DNA of 53,718 bases from Microbacteriaceae bacterium (GTDB taxonomy: Bacteria > Actinomycetota > Actinomycetes > Actinomycetales > Microbacteriaceae), in NCBI GenBank assembly GCA_024639935.1, contig JAHEFZ010000004.1, positions 1-53,718 on the forward strand, written 5' to 3'. A model generated the notes under the pieces. The model did not search any database. It saw only the letters and a list, made by a program, of their open reading frames with translations, and was not told the DNA's origin. Positions 30,316-39,080 of the stretch are shown here, in pieces (position 1 is the first letter of the stretch; each line of letters opens with the position of its first letter). The translations under genes were made by a program, and so were the position numbers.

Positions 30316-31386
30316 CTAGCTAGCGATTTCTTGATATGCGGCGAAGAGGAGCGAGTCGTCACCGACTGTCGTAACGGTGGGGCGCGCGATACCGTCCAAC
30401 AGAACGAAACGCAATGCGGAACCGCGTGCCTTTTTGTCACGCTGCATCGTTGAACGCAATGTCTCCCAGCGATCCGCCGGATACTCGAGTGGCAGGCCCA
30501 ATCTTTCACCCAGAATCAGCCGGTGACGTTCAACTTCGGCCTCACTCAGGGCTCGGACGAGTCGTGACAGTTCCGCGGCGAACATCATTCCGATGCCGAT
30601 TGCAACGCCGTGACGCCAGCGATACCGTTCGGCATGCTCAATTGCGTGCCCAAGGGTGTGTCCGTAATTGAGCGTTTCACGAAGGCCCTGTTCGGTGAAA
30701 TCTTCCGCTACAACCGTCGCTTTCACCTGAATAGCTCGTCGCATGACATCGGCCGCACGATCACTCGTGAGATCTAAACACTGGGCAATATCCGTATCCA
30801 GATCATCCAGTATCGAGCTATCTGATATAAATCCCGCTTTTGCAATCTCGGCGAACCCCGTTCGAACCTCTGTTTCCGGGAGACTGGACAACAGTTCGGT
30901 ATCAACGAGGACGGCTGCGGGCGCGTGGAATGACCCGACAAGATTTTTTCCTTCAGCCGTATTGATTCCCGTCTTCCCCCCGACTGCCGCGTCGACCGCG
31001 CCCAAAACTGTGGTCGGAATGTGAACAATGCGAACCCCACGTAACCACGTCGCCGCGACGAAGCCGGCGAGATCGGTCGTCGCACCCCCGCCGAGTGAAA
31101 TTACCGCGTCACTCCGGGTGAAATCGGCCTGCCCCATGATTCCCCAGCAAAACGCGGCGACTTCGACACGTTTTGCATTTTCTGCCTCCGGCACCTCGGC
31201 GAGAAGAACATCGACCTGTCCGGCGAGGGCTTCGCGAATCCTGATGGCTTCTGCAGCCATGATGGGAGCGTGAATGAGGAGAGCTTTGGCGACCTGCGAT
31301 CCGAGTCGGTCTCGAAGTTCATGGCGAGTCGCGGCACCAATCGAGATGTCGTAAGGCTCTGCGCCCCCCACTCTCACAATGCTCAT
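30316..31386 (-). CDS. aroB: 3-Dehydroquinate synthase
   Basis: Cyclises DAHP to 3-dehydroquinate with NAD and a divalent metal. Length 356. GGGATTDLAGFVAATWLRG binds NAD, VGGKTGINTAEGKNLVGSFH is the active-site loop, and NYGHTLGHAIEH supplies metal-binding histidines. It overlaps aroK by four bases (ATGA). Complete, with no unusual residues noticed. Confidence 0.96.
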   Translation of the reverse strand: MSIVRVGGAEPYDISIGAATRHELRDRLGSQVAKALLIHAPIMAAEAIRIREALAGQVDVLLAEVPEAENAKRVEVAAFCWGIMGQADFTRSDAVISLGGGATTDLAGFVAATWLRGVRIVHIPTTVLGAVDAAVGGKTGINTAEGKNLVGSFHAPAAVLVDTELLSSLPETEVRTGFAEIAKAGFISDSSILDDLDTDIAQCLDLTSDRAADVMRRAIQVKATVVAEDFTEQGLRETLNYGHTLGHAIEHAERYRWRHGVAIGIGMMFAAELSRLVRALSEAEVERHRLILGERLGLPLEYPADRWETLRSTMQRDKKARGSALRFVLLDGIARPTVTTVGDDSLLFAAYQEIAS

Positions 31387-31880
31387 TGCGGTTGACCCAG
31401 TTGCACCGCGAGACCGTCAGCAATCGAGTCCATCGTCCCCGAACTCGTATCTATCGTGAAGTCTGCGAGACGATCATAAATCGGCTGACGCTCGGCGAGA
31501 AGTTGCTTCCAGGCCTCGATGCCGCCGGAGAGAAGCGGGCGCGTGCCGGCCACCAGTCGTGGGGCTATCGCATCCGCGTGCGCAGTGATGAGAACGACGC
31601 GACAATTCTCGAGCTCACGTTGAGTGTCCGGGTTCAAAATTGCGCCACCACCGAGAGACACGATTCCTGCCGTCGAAAGCGCGTCACGGACGGCGCTGCG
31701 TTCCCACTCACGAAACTGTTGTTCCCCGGCGGTCGCGAAAATCGCAGGAATTGGACCGTATTGCGCGACCACCATTTTGTCGGTGTCGGCGAAGTCCACC
31801 CCGAGAATTGATGCCACACGTTTTCCCAAGCGGGACTTGCCTGCGGCAGGCGGTCCGATGAGAACCGCGATCGGTGTCAC
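31383..31880 (-). CDS. aroK: Shikimate kinase
   Basis: Phosphorylates shikimate at the 3-hydroxyl using ATP. Length 165. The Walker A is GPPAAGKS (9-16), ADTDKMV supplies the shikimate-contacting aspartate, REWERSA and SLGGGAIL match the substrate-binding and Walker B-like regions, and TRPLLSG is the lid. The start overlaps the aroC stop by four bases. Confidence 0.95.
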   Translation of the reverse strand: MTPIAVLIGPPAAGKSRLGKRVASILGVDFADTDKMVVAQYGPIPAIFATAGEQQFREWERSAVRDALSTAGIVSLGGGAILNPDTQRELENCRVVLITAHADAIAPRLVAGTRPLLSGGIEAWKQLLAERQPIYDRLADFTIDTSSGTMDSIADGLAVQLGQPQ

Positions 31881-33070
31881 CGGCTGTCCTCTTTGGTCCG
31901 CCGTGATGTCGGAATTGCGTCACGATAGGACTGCAGATTGCGGCGAGTTTCACCCACCGAGTCACCCCCGAATTTCTCCAGAACAGCCTCGGCGACAACA
32001 AGCAACACCATCGCTTCTGCGACAACTCCGGCCGCGGGCACCGCGCACACGTCGGAACGCTGGTGATGTGCCGTCGTCTCTTCACCTGTCGCAACGTCGA
32101 CCGTTCGCAACGCGTGAGGAACAGTAGCAATCGGCTTCATGCCGGCCCGTACACGAAGAACCTGCCCGGTGCTCATTCCACCCTCGATTCCGCCCGCGCG
32201 GTCGCTGAGACGCTCGAGACCATCGCCCTGAACAATCTCGTCATGTGCCGTACTTCCGGGGCGACGGGTCGTCTCAAAGCCATCACCGACCTCGACTCCC
32301 TTGATTGCCTGAATACCCATGAGTGCCGCGGCGAGGCGAGAGTCAAGACGGCGGTCCCAGTGCACGAACGACCCGAGCCCCGGTGGCAATCCATACACCA
32401 GCACCTCGACAATTCCGCCCAGTGTGTCGCCATCCTTATGAGCACCGTCAACCGCGGCAACCATGCGAGCCGACGTGGCGGCATCGAAACAGCGCAGCAT
32501 GTCGGCGTCCAAGCTCTCTACGTCGGACGGTCGCGGCAACGATGAACCTTCTGGCACCGCGACCGTGCCAATGGCGACGGTGTGAGCAACGCTATGAATG
32601 TCCAGTTCGGCGAGGAAGGCCCGAGCGACCGCACCCAAGGCCACTCGCGTTGCCGTTTCGCGCGCCGACGCACGCTCGAGAACCGGTCGCGCCTCATCGA
32701 AATCATACTTTTGCATCCCCGTGAGATCGGCATGCCCGGGGCGGGGTCGGGTCAGGGCTGCACCTCGACCACTGTTCAAAACCGACGGGTCGACCGGTTC
32801 AGCGCTCATTACTTCGGTCCATTTGGGCCATTCGGTATTCGTGATGCGCAGAGCGACGGGACCACCCATCGTGAGTCCGTGCCGAACTCCCCCGGAAACG
32901 AAAACCTCGTCGGCCTCGAACTTCATTCGTGCTCCCCGACCATAACCGAGTCGGCGACGCGCGAGATCAGAGCGAATATCGTCCAGTGACACGCGGATGC
33001 CCGACGGCAGCCCCTCGATAATCCCGACGAGCTCTGGTCCGTGAGATTCGCCCGCAGTCAACCAACGCAT
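31877..33070 (-). CDS. aroC: Chorismate synthase
   Basis: Makes chorismate from EPSP using reduced FMN, which it does not consume. The start at ATG 33070 gives 397 residues beginning [15 protein letters not shown], the family's N-terminal signature, with GGAAGG-type RBS eight bases upstream (GGAAGGATAGACAC). A longer frame to 33118 adds 16 unsupported residues. [11 protein letters not shown] (about 35-45), [13 protein letters not shown] and [19 protein letters not shown] are conserved blocks. aroA (EPSP synthase) is not in this cluster. Confidence 0.95.
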   Translation of the reverse strand: MRWLTAGESHGPELVGIIEGLPSGIRVSLDDIRSDLARRRLGYGRGARMKFEADEVFVSGGVRHGLTMGGPVALRITNTEWPKWTEVMSAEPVDPSVLNSGRGAALTRPRPGHADLTGMQKYDFDEARPVLERASARETATRVALGAVARAFLAELDIHSVAHTVAIGTVAVPEGSSLPRPSDVESLDADMLRCFDAATSARMVAAVDGAHKDGDTLGGIVEVLVYGLPPGLGSFVHWDRRLDSRLAAALMGIQAIKGVEVGDGFETTRRPGSTAHDEIVQGDGLERLSDRAGGIEGGMSTGQVLRVRAGMKPIATVPHALRTVDVATGEETTAHHQRSDVCAVPAAGVVAEAMVLLVVAEAVLEKFGGDSVGETRRNLQSYRDAIPTSRRTKEDSR

Positions 33071-33098
33071 GTGTCTATCCTTCCAGAAGGCCGGTTCG

Positions 33099-33917
33099 TT
33101 AGATACCAACCGCTGCACGCATGGCCGTCACCAGCATTTCTTCGTTCGGCAGAGGTTCGTCGACGGACACACCATAAAAAACTCTGGCCTGTCGCACCGC
33201 TTGCCATAACAGCATGTGCAGACCGCTCAACGAATCGAGACCGCGACGATCCCATTCCCGAGCCAGCGCACTCGGCCAGGGGTCGTAGACAACATCAAAC
33301 AGCACGCCTGCATCGAGATGTTCGAGAACTGTGGTGGGCAGCAGTGCTGTCGCCGGGAGGCTACTGACCACAATGTCCGCTGAGTCAAGAGGCGCGCCGA
33401 AGGGAACGGCTCGCGCATTGATTCCCACACGGCGCCCAAGATCGCAGATGTCCTGTGCGCGCGTGTAGTCGCGAGCGACAACAACAACGTCATCGATACC
33501 GAGGTCACGAAGCGACACGATGAGCGACGAGGCGGTCGCTCCCGCACCGAGAAGAATGGCACTTTCGAATGCCCTCCCCCAGTTCTGCTCTATTGCCGTC
33601 GCTGCTCCCCAGACGTCGGTATTGAATCCCTCCCAACCATCCGAGCCACGAAAGGCGGTGTTCACCGACCCCGTCAGCCGCGAGGTCGCGCATTCCCTGA
33701 TCAGCAACGGCCTGATGGCTGTTTTGAGTGGCATTGTCAATGACAACCCAGACCACGTGTCGTCGAGTGACGTCAGAAATCCCGGCAGCTCCGTTTCGGA
33801 AATCTCGGTTGCCGTGTAGCGCGCATCAACACTCAACAACGCAATTGCGGCACGATGAAGTGCCGGAGATTTCGAGTGGTTGATTGGGCTACCGGCAACC
33901 CCGAAGTTCTTAGTCAC
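33099..33917 (-). CDS. aroE: Shikimate dehydrogenase
   Basis: Reduces 3-dehydroshikimate to shikimate with NADPH. The GTG at 33917 overlaps the mltG stop (GTGACTAA) and gives 272 residues. The substrate site is [16 protein letters not shown] (6-21), [10 protein letters not shown] carries the catalytic lysine, GFNTDVWG is the second substrate motif, and [12 protein letters not shown] is the nucleotide loop. The first 35 residues of a longer frame (ATG 34022) lie inside mltG and lack similarity. Substrate preference within the family is inferred from the surrounding aro genes. Confidence 0.94.
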   Translation of the reverse strand: MTKNFGVAGSPINHSKSPALHRAAIALLSVDARYTATEISETELPGFLTSLDDTWSGLSLTMPLKTAIRPLLIRECATSRLTGSVNTAFRGSDGWEGFNTDVWGAATAIEQNWGRAFESAILLGAGATASSLIVSLRDLGIDDVVVVARDYTRAQDICDLGRRVGINARAVPFGAPLDSADIVVSSLPATALLPTTVLEHLDAGVLFDVVYDPWPSALAREWDRRGLDSLSGLHMLLWQAVRQARVFYGVSVDEPLPNEEMLVTAMRAAVGI

Positions 33918-35022
33918 AGTACGCGGCGTTCGCAGCGCTCGCGCTGCACCAGGTTCGAAGTTGCTGTACAGCCGCGTCGTGCTCCGCGGTAGTCTCAGAA
34001 AACTTCGTTTCGCCGGTCTCAAGGTTCACGGGAACGAAGAAGAACCATGGGCCTTCTGCCGGCGCGAGGACTGCTTCCAACGCAACTTCGCCGGGTAATC
34101 CGATCGGTCCGACGGGAAGTCCCTTGTGCACGTAGGTGTTGTAGAGGTTCGCGGCATCAGCCCGCTCTGCGTCTGTTGTCCACACCGTGTGCAGATTCCC
34201 CGTCCCATAGGCAACCGTTGCATCCGATTCCAAATTCCAGTCCGCATCGAGTCGATTTTGGAATACGCGAGCAATTTTTGCGAAATCATCGGTGTTGCTA
34301 CCCGCTTCGCGCTGCACCAGTGCGGCAAATGTCACCACTTCATATCGCTTGTTCGGTTCGACTCCGAGCGCATCGAGTCTGCTGTTCATCTCATCAACCA
34401 TGGTTTGAATGATCGACGCCGCATTTTGCGTTGGGTCGAATTCGTACGTCGCGGGGAAAAGAAAACCTTCGATCGAAAGAGCCTTGTCCGGGATCCCGAA
34501 AACGCTGGGATCGAGTGACGCTGCCTCGAAATCTGCTACTGAAATTCCAGTTGCGTCGCTGAGAGCGGCAAACGTGGTTGAGAGAACCGAGCCTTCCGGG
34601 ATAGTCACCTTTCGGGTAATCCGATTCGCGGGATCGCTCAAAATCGCAATTGCCGACGCCGCGCTCATCTCCGTTTTCAGCGCGTAACTACCGGGGGTGA
34701 AAACGATCGACGAATCAGCGAGCAAAAGGCGATACACAGCGTCAAACGATTTCGTCACACCCGCATCGACGAGTTTCTGTGCGATGACGTCGCCGTATTC
34801 GCCTGGCTCGATCGTAATCTGAATTTCTGGCGCGATACCCGACCCCGAAAAATCATTGTCGGCTGATAACCCCAAAATTTCACGGATTTTCGGCTCGTAG
34901 TTGCTCCACGCGAACCACGCGCCAGCGGCGCTAATGGCAAGGATCACGATGAGAACTGCTGCGATAATTCCGCAACCACGCCGAGAGCTTTTCGTGCGTA
35001 CGTCACGACGTGTTTCGCTCAT
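33910..35022 (-). CDS. mltG: Endolytic murein transglycosylase MltG (YceG-like)
   Basis: Cuts nascent peptidoglycan strands and so sets glycan chain length. Length 370. A short basic cytoplasmic tail is followed by one membrane segment (about 17-39, IIAAVLIVILAISAAGAWFAW) and an extracellular domain. The region TFAALVQREAG has the catalytic glutamate, and NRLDADWNLESDATVAYG is also typical. The gene overlaps ruvX by four bases. The ruvX-mltG-aroE order is standard in Actinobacteria. Confidence 0.94.
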   Translation of the reverse strand: MSETRRDVRTKSSRRGCGIIAAVLIVILAISAAGAWFAWSNYEPKIREILGLSADNDFSGSGIAPEIQITIEPGEYGDVIAQKLVDAGVTKSFDAVYRLLLADSSIVFTPGSYALKTEMSAASAIAILSDPANRITRKVTIPEGSVLSTTFAALSDATGISVADFEAASLDPSVFGIPDKALSIEGFLFPATYEFDPTQNAASIIQTMVDEMNSRLDALGVEPNKRYEVVTFAALVQREAGSNTDDFAKIARVFQNRLDADWNLESDATVAYGTGNLHTVWTTDAERADAANLYNTYVHKGLPVGPIGLPGEVALEAVLAPAEGPWFFFVPVNLETGETKFSETTAEHDAAVQQLRTWCSASAANAAYCD

Positions 35023-35465
35023 AATTCTCCTACCATTTCACCCAGTGTAATGCCCGCTCGCTCGGCGTTGAGGGCGCTGTCGAGCACAATCGTGGCGGCT
35101 ACCTGGTCGATCACCACGCGGCCCGACTTCGTCGAATGCGCCGCATCGTGGAGCGCCTGTTGTGCGGTGACCGTGGTCAACCGTTCGTCCACCAGTCGAA
35201 CCGGTACGAGGGTTGCGGTATGCAGTTCCGCGGCAAATCGTCGCGCGTCACCCGTGGACGCAGAATCCGAGCCGTCGAGGGAAAGCGGTAGTCCACACAC
35301 AAACTCAATCGCGTCATACTCGGTCGCTAAGAGCGCAAGCTCGTCAATCGCCGACGCCCGCCCAAGTGTTGCTACCGGCACAGCCATCAGCCCTGACGGG
35401 TCACTACGCGCGACACCGACACGGCTCGTGCCCACATCGACGCCGATTCGTACGCCAGTGCGCAA
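35019..35465 (-). CDS. ruvX: Putative pre-16S rRNA nuclease / RuvX-YqgF family
   Basis: RNase H-fold protein. Family members process the 5' end of 16S rRNA, and the old name is putative Holliday junction resolvase. Length 148. IGVDVGTSRVGVARSDPSG opens the fold with D10 as a metal ligand, VCGLPLSLDGSDS is typical, and VRLVDERLTTVTAQQ and a later aspartate in VVIDQVAATIVL complete the site. It starts three bases after the alaS stop. Which activity it has here cannot be told from sequence. Confidence 0.93.
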   Translation of the reverse strand: MRTGVRIGVDVGTSRVGVARSDPSGLMAVPVATLGRASAIDELALLATEYDAIEFVCGLPLSLDGSDSASTGDARRFAAELHTATLVPVRLVDERLTTVTAQQALHDAAHSTKSGRVVIDQVAATIVLDSALNAERAGITLGEMVGEL

Positions 35466-35468
35466 TTC

Positions 35469-38126
35469 TCAGGCTCCGAGGGCAGAACGAATGTCAGCGA
35501 GTGCCAGTGAAATTAACGCTGGGTCGAGACCGCCGCCCTGAGCGACGTCGTCGCGTCCGCCACCTCCACCCCCCAGAACCCCCGCCGCGCGCTTCGCGAG
35601 CGAACCAGCGGAAAGGCCTGACGAGCGAGCGGAAGGAGTCGTGGCGACGATGACAGCGGCCTTGCCATCGATTTCGGCACCGAGAGCGACAACCCCCGAA
35701 ACCGAACCGAGCCGATCACGGACGTCCGTGACCAATTGGCGCAGAGCATCGCTCGAATCCAACTCTCCGAGCGCTTGAACAACCGCTGTCGTCGATCCGA
35801 TAGTGAATGCCTCGGCAACGAGAGCAGGTACTCGTTCCCGCACCGAAGCGGCGTTGTGTTGTGCAATCGTGCGTTCCGCCCTCTTGAGTTGTTCGACGAG
35901 TTCGGCAATGCGCGCGGGTAGCGCATCCTTCGGGGTCTTCAGGCTCGATGTCAATTCAGCAACAAGCGCCCGTTCACGGGCGAACGATTCGAAAGCCGCC
36001 GTGCCAACGAGAGCTTCGATTCTTCGATTCGTTGATCCGATACTGGACTCACCGATCAAGTTGATGAGTCCAATTTCACTGGAACGGGTGACGTGGGTGC
36101 CAGCACAAAGCTCGCGAGACCATGGCCCTCCGATGTCGACAACGCGGACGGTATCCCCATATTTCTCTCCGAACAGAGCCATCGCCCCGGACTCTTTTGC
36201 CTCGTCGAGCGGCATGACGCGCGTCACCACCTCAAGGTTGTCAGAAATAGCGTTGTTCGCGATGTTTTCGATTTCAGAGCGTGTAGCCGCCGATAATCCC
36301 TGGTTCCACGCAAAATCAAACCGCATGTACCCGGCCTTGTTATACGAGCCAGCCTGATGGGCGTCATGACCGAGAGTTTGACGGAGTGCAGCATGAACGA
36401 GATGGGTGGCAGAGTGTGCACTCGTTGCCCGTCGGCGGTAATCGAAATCCACGACGGTCGTCACGACGTCATCAACTCCGACCGAGCCGTCGGTTATTCG
36501 CACACTGTGGGCTGTCAACCCTTTGATTGGCCGCTGAACATCGATTATTTCGGCAGAGAAATTTGCGCCCACAATAATGCCGTCATCGGCATCCTGCCCC
36601 CCGCTCTCGGCGTACAGGCTGGTTTCACGGAGGATAAGCTCGACGGTTTCCCCCGCCGACGCGGACAGGACCGTGGCACCGTCACGAACGATACCGATAA
36701 CGACTGTTTCCGTTGACAAATCATCGTACCCAGTGAAAACTGTCTCACCACGTGTGCGAAACTCACCGTATACCGAGACGTCCGCGAGGGCTCCCCTCTT
36801 CGCCTTTGCATCCGCTTTCGCCCGAGTCTTTTGTTCGAGCATGAGTGAATCGAACATCTCGCGGTCGACAGAGAGCCCCGCCTCTTCGGCCATTTCCAGA
36901 GTTAGGTCAATGGGGAAACCGTAAGTGTCGTGTAGCACAAAAGCAGTGTTGCCGTCCAGTGCAGCGGTTTTGGCCTGCTTGTGCTGTGTGACCGCGAGAT
37001 CAAGGATTTGGGTTCCGGACACGAGGGTGCGAAGAAAGGCGTCCTCCTCGCCGATCGCTGTTCGGGAGATTCGGTCGTAGTGGACCTCGACATCGGGGTA
37101 CGACTCTTTCATCGCATCACGCGACGCAGCGAACAAATCGGTGAATGTTGGAGCGTCAACACCGAGAAGCCGCATGGCACGGACCGAACGGCGCAATAAA
37201 CGACGGAGGATGTAGCCACGCCCCTCGTTCCCCGGCATGACCCCATCACTCATGAGCATGAGTGATGAACGAATGTGATCAGCCACGACACGCATCCGGA
37301 CGTCGTCGTCGTGGTCGGCGCCATAGATGCGCCCCGAAATTTGCGCAGCACGATCGAGTACTGGACGAACCTGATCGATCTCGTACATGTTTTCAACGCC
37401 CTGTTTAAGAAACGCGACGCGTTCCATGCCCATACCGGTGTCGATGTTTTTCTGCGGCAATTCGCCGTCAATCGTGAATTCCGTCTTTGATCGAACATCA
37501 GAAATCAGGTACTGCATGAACACCAAGTTCCAAATCTCGATGTAGCGGGTGTCGTCCACGGCTGGGCCACCCTCTGGCCCGTAAGCCGGTCCGCGATCGA
37601 AGTAGATTTCCGAGCACGGGCCAGCGGGACCAGTCTGTCCGGTCGACCAAAAGTTGTCCGTCTTTCCGAAACGCTGGATGCGATCGTCGGGTATATCCGC
37701 AATTTTTTTCCAGAGTTCGATTGCCTCATCGTCCTCTTCGTACACCGTGATCCACAAATCCTTTTCGGCAAAACCGAGTCCTCCATCGGATTCCGGAGTC
37801 GTCAGCAACTCCCAAGCGAACCCGATTGCACCCTCTTTGAAATAGTCACCGAACGAAAAATTACCATTCATTTGAAAGAAGGTGCCGTGACGCGTGGTTT
37901 TCCCGACCTCCTCGATGTCGAGCGTGCGGATGCATTTTTGCACGGACGTCGCGCGCGGAAAAGGAGCCGGAACGATTCCTGTCAAATAGGGGATGAACGG
38001 CACCATTCCCGCGACCGTGAACATAAGAGTCGGGTCATCGGAGACGAGCGAGGCCGATGGCACAATCGTGTGCCCTTTGTTCTCGAAAAACGAGAGCCAT
38101 CGCCGTTGAATCTCCGCTGTGAGCAT
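35469..38126 (-). CDS. alaS: Alanyl-tRNA synthetase
   Basis: Charges tRNA-Ala. At 885 residues it is full length. The class II catalytic core shows TSVQKCIRTLDIEEVGKT and HGTFFQMNGNFSFGDYFKE near residues 40-90. The editing domain has the zinc ligands SAHSATHLVHA and ELCAGTHVTRS. The C-terminal domain ends in a glycine-rich stretch (GVLGGGGGGRDD). The start ATG 38126 has only a weak ribosome site (ACGGGA). A short upstream ORF with a strong site stops six bases before it, so translation may be coupled to that ORF. Confidence 0.97.
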   Translation of the reverse strand: MLTAEIQRRWLSFFENKGHTIVPSASLVSDDPTLMFTVAGMVPFIPYLTGIVPAPFPRATSVQKCIRTLDIEEVGKTTRHGTFFQMNGNFSFGDYFKEGAIGFAWELLTTPESDGGLGFAEKDLWITVYEEDDEAIELWKKIADIPDDRIQRFGKTDNFWSTGQTGPAGPCSEIYFDRGPAYGPEGGPAVDDTRYIEIWNLVFMQYLISDVRSKTEFTIDGELPQKNIDTGMGMERVAFLKQGVENMYEIDQVRPVLDRAAQISGRIYGADHDDDVRMRVVADHIRSSLMLMSDGVMPGNEGRGYILRRLLRRSVRAMRLLGVDAPTFTDLFAASRDAMKESYPDVEVHYDRISRTAIGEEDAFLRTLVSGTQILDLAVTQHKQAKTAALDGNTAFVLHDTYGFPIDLTLEMAEEAGLSVDREMFDSLMLEQKTRAKADAKAKRGALADVSVYGEFRTRGETVFTGYDDLSTETVVIGIVRDGATVLSASAGETVELILRETSLYAESGGQDADDGIIVGANFSAEIIDVQRPIKGLTAHSVRITDGSVGVDDVVTTVVDFDYRRRATSAHSATHLVHAALRQTLGHDAHQAGSYNKAGYMRFDFAWNQGLSAATRSEIENIANNAISDNLEVVTRVMPLDEAKESGAMALFGEKYGDTVRVVDIGGPWSRELCAGTHVTRSSEIGLINLIGESSIGSTNRRIEALVGTAAFESFARERALVAELTSSLKTPKDALPARIAELVEQLKRAERTIAQHNAASVRERVPALVAEAFTIGSTTAVVQALGELDSSDALRQLVTDVRDRLGSVSGVVALGAEIDGKAAVIVATTPSARSSGLSAGSLAKRAAGVLGGGGGGRDDVAQGGGLDPALISLALADIRSALGA

Positions 38127-38132
38127 TCCCGT

Positions 38133-38201
38133 TTACCGAACCTTCGAATCGTCAGCCGACCGCAACCCATGGAAAGCCGGGTAAGGCGTCATCACGTTCA
38201 C
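38133..38201 (-). CDS. Short upstream ORF before alaS (22 residues)
   Basis: GTG 38201 is preceded by AAAGGAG (38213-38207) at a good distance of five bases. It opens a frame of 22 codons (VNVMTPYPAFHGL...) ending in TAA at 38133, six bases before the alaS ATG. It has no run of alanine codons, so it is not a classical attenuation leader peptide. It could be a coupling ORF that brings ribosomes to alaS, or the end of a gene once lying between rpsD and alaS. No similarity recognised. The strong ribosome site is the main evidence. Confidence 0.45.
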   Translation of the reverse strand: MNVMTPYPAFHGLRSADDSKVR

Positions 38202-38224
38202 GGTCGCTCCTTTGTTTGGTCAAG

Positions 38225-38230
38225 AGTTTA
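38225..38230 (-). promoter_or_regulatory. Candidate -10 box for alaS (TAAACT)
   Basis: TAAACT on the minus strand fits TAnnnT and sits just after the rpsD terminator. Transcription would begin near 38218 and give a short leader ending in the AAAGGAG of the upstream ORF. No good -35 is present, since the region upstream is the terminator itself. A TTGACC at about 38222-38217 overlaps and could alternatively act as a -35, but it lacks a matching -10. Confidence 0.35.
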
Positions 38231-38243
38231 GGGTAACGAGAAA

Positions 38244-38267
38244 GGGGTGGGCTCGAGAGCCCACCCC
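38244..38267 (-). terminator. Rho-independent terminator after rpsD
   Basis: GGGGTGGGCT and AGCCCACCCC form a perfect 10-bp stem with loop CTCG on the minus strand, followed by TTTCTCGTT. It begins 14 bases after the rpsD stop (38281). This is the clearest intrinsic terminator of the window and separates rpsD from the alaS series. Confidence 0.85.
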
Positions 38268-38280
38268 GCTCGGTTGGGCT

Positions 38281-38910
38281 TTATCGCGCGGCGTAGTACT
38301 CGACAACGAGTTGTACTTCGCACGTGACGGGAACCTCGGCTCGTTTGGGCCGACGAACGAGACGTGCCTGGAGCTTGTCGAGCTTCACGTCGAGGTATTC
38401 CGGAACTGCTGGAAGGACGTCGCGGTGCACACCGATGGCAGAATCCTGAAAAAGCGGCGTAGCCTCGCTGCGCTCCTTGACGTGAATCATTTGACCAGGC
38501 TTAACACGGAAAGAGGGACGGTCGACAAGCTGACCGTCCACCAGGATGTGACGGTGAACGACCATCTGACGAGCCTGGGCGGAAGTGCGTGCAAATCCGG
38601 ATCGAAGCACGAGAGCATCGAGACGCATTTCGAGAAGTTCAACGAGGTTTTCACCGGTCAGTCCCTGGCTGCGACGAGCCTCGTCGAACGTGTTGCGCAT
38701 CTGCGCTTCACGAATACCGTACTGCGCGCGAAGTCGCTGCTTCTCGCGCAGACGCATAGCGAAGTCACCTTCGGATTTACGCTTGGTTCGACCGTGCTGG
38801 CCGGGAGGGAATGCGCCCTCTCCCATCAGGCGTGCGGCCTTCGGGGTCAGTGCGATTCCAAGTGCACGCGAAAGGCGAACCTTCGCGCGCGTGCGATTCT
38901 TGTCAGACAT
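38281..38910 (-). CDS. rpsD: 30S ribosomal protein S4
   Basis: Primary 16S rRNA-binding protein that starts assembly of the 30S body. Length 209. The start RTRAKVRLSRALGIALTPKA is typical of actinobacterial S4, and the S4 RNA-binding domain spans about 96-160 (MRLDALVLRSGFARTSAQAR, then VDGQLVDRPSFRVKPGQ). I noticed no cysteine zinc motif, so this is probably the zinc-free type. It stands alone, outside the usual rpsM-rpsK-rpsD-rpoA operon, next to rarA and alaS as in other Actinobacteria, and has its own leader and terminator. Its RBS is AAAGGACCCA before ATG. Confidence 0.97.
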   Translation of the reverse strand: MSDKNRTRAKVRLSRALGIALTPKAARLMGEGAFPPGQHGRTKRKSEGDFAMRLREKQRLRAQYGIREAQMRNTFDEARRSQGLTGENLVELLEMRLDALVLRSGFARTSAQARQMVVHRHILVDGQLVDRPSFRVKPGQMIHVKERSEATPLFQDSAIGVHRDVLPAVPEYLDVKLDKLQARLVRRPKRAEVPVTCEVQLVVEYYAAR

Positions 38911-38944
38911 TGGGTCCTTTTCATGTGAGAAAAACAGTGAGATT

Positions 38945-38998
38945 CCCCCGCAATCGGGGAGAGAAACATGAGGGCCACAGTGCCGGCTAAAGGCACTG
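38945..38998 (-). promoter_or_regulatory. Two hairpins in the rpsD leader
   Basis: In the 170-base gap before rpsD, the minus strand first forms CAGTGCC/GGCACTG (38998-38978, seven-base loop), then CCCCG/CGGGG (38959-38946, loop ATTG). The second hairpin is followed after about ten bases by a T-rich TGTTTTTC before the ribosome site. S4 represses its own synthesis through leader RNA in some bacteria, so this could be a feedback site. The stems are short and no homologous motif is recognised. Confidence 0.35.
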
Positions 38999-39050
38999 AT
39001 TCCTGTGGACGAGACGCAGCCGCACGTCGCGCTCCAAAGTTGGTGTTTTC

Positions 39051-39056
39051 ACCCTA
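39051..39056 (-). promoter_or_regulatory. Candidate -10 box for rpsD (TAGGGT)
   Basis: TAGGGT on the minus strand fits the actinobacterial TAnnnT pattern and lies about 25 bases after the rarA stop. It would give a leader of about 135 bases. The -35 position (TGGCGC) is poor. A motif match only. Confidence 0.35.
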
Positions 39057-39080
39057 ACAGAAAGAAGTGCACCGCGCCAT

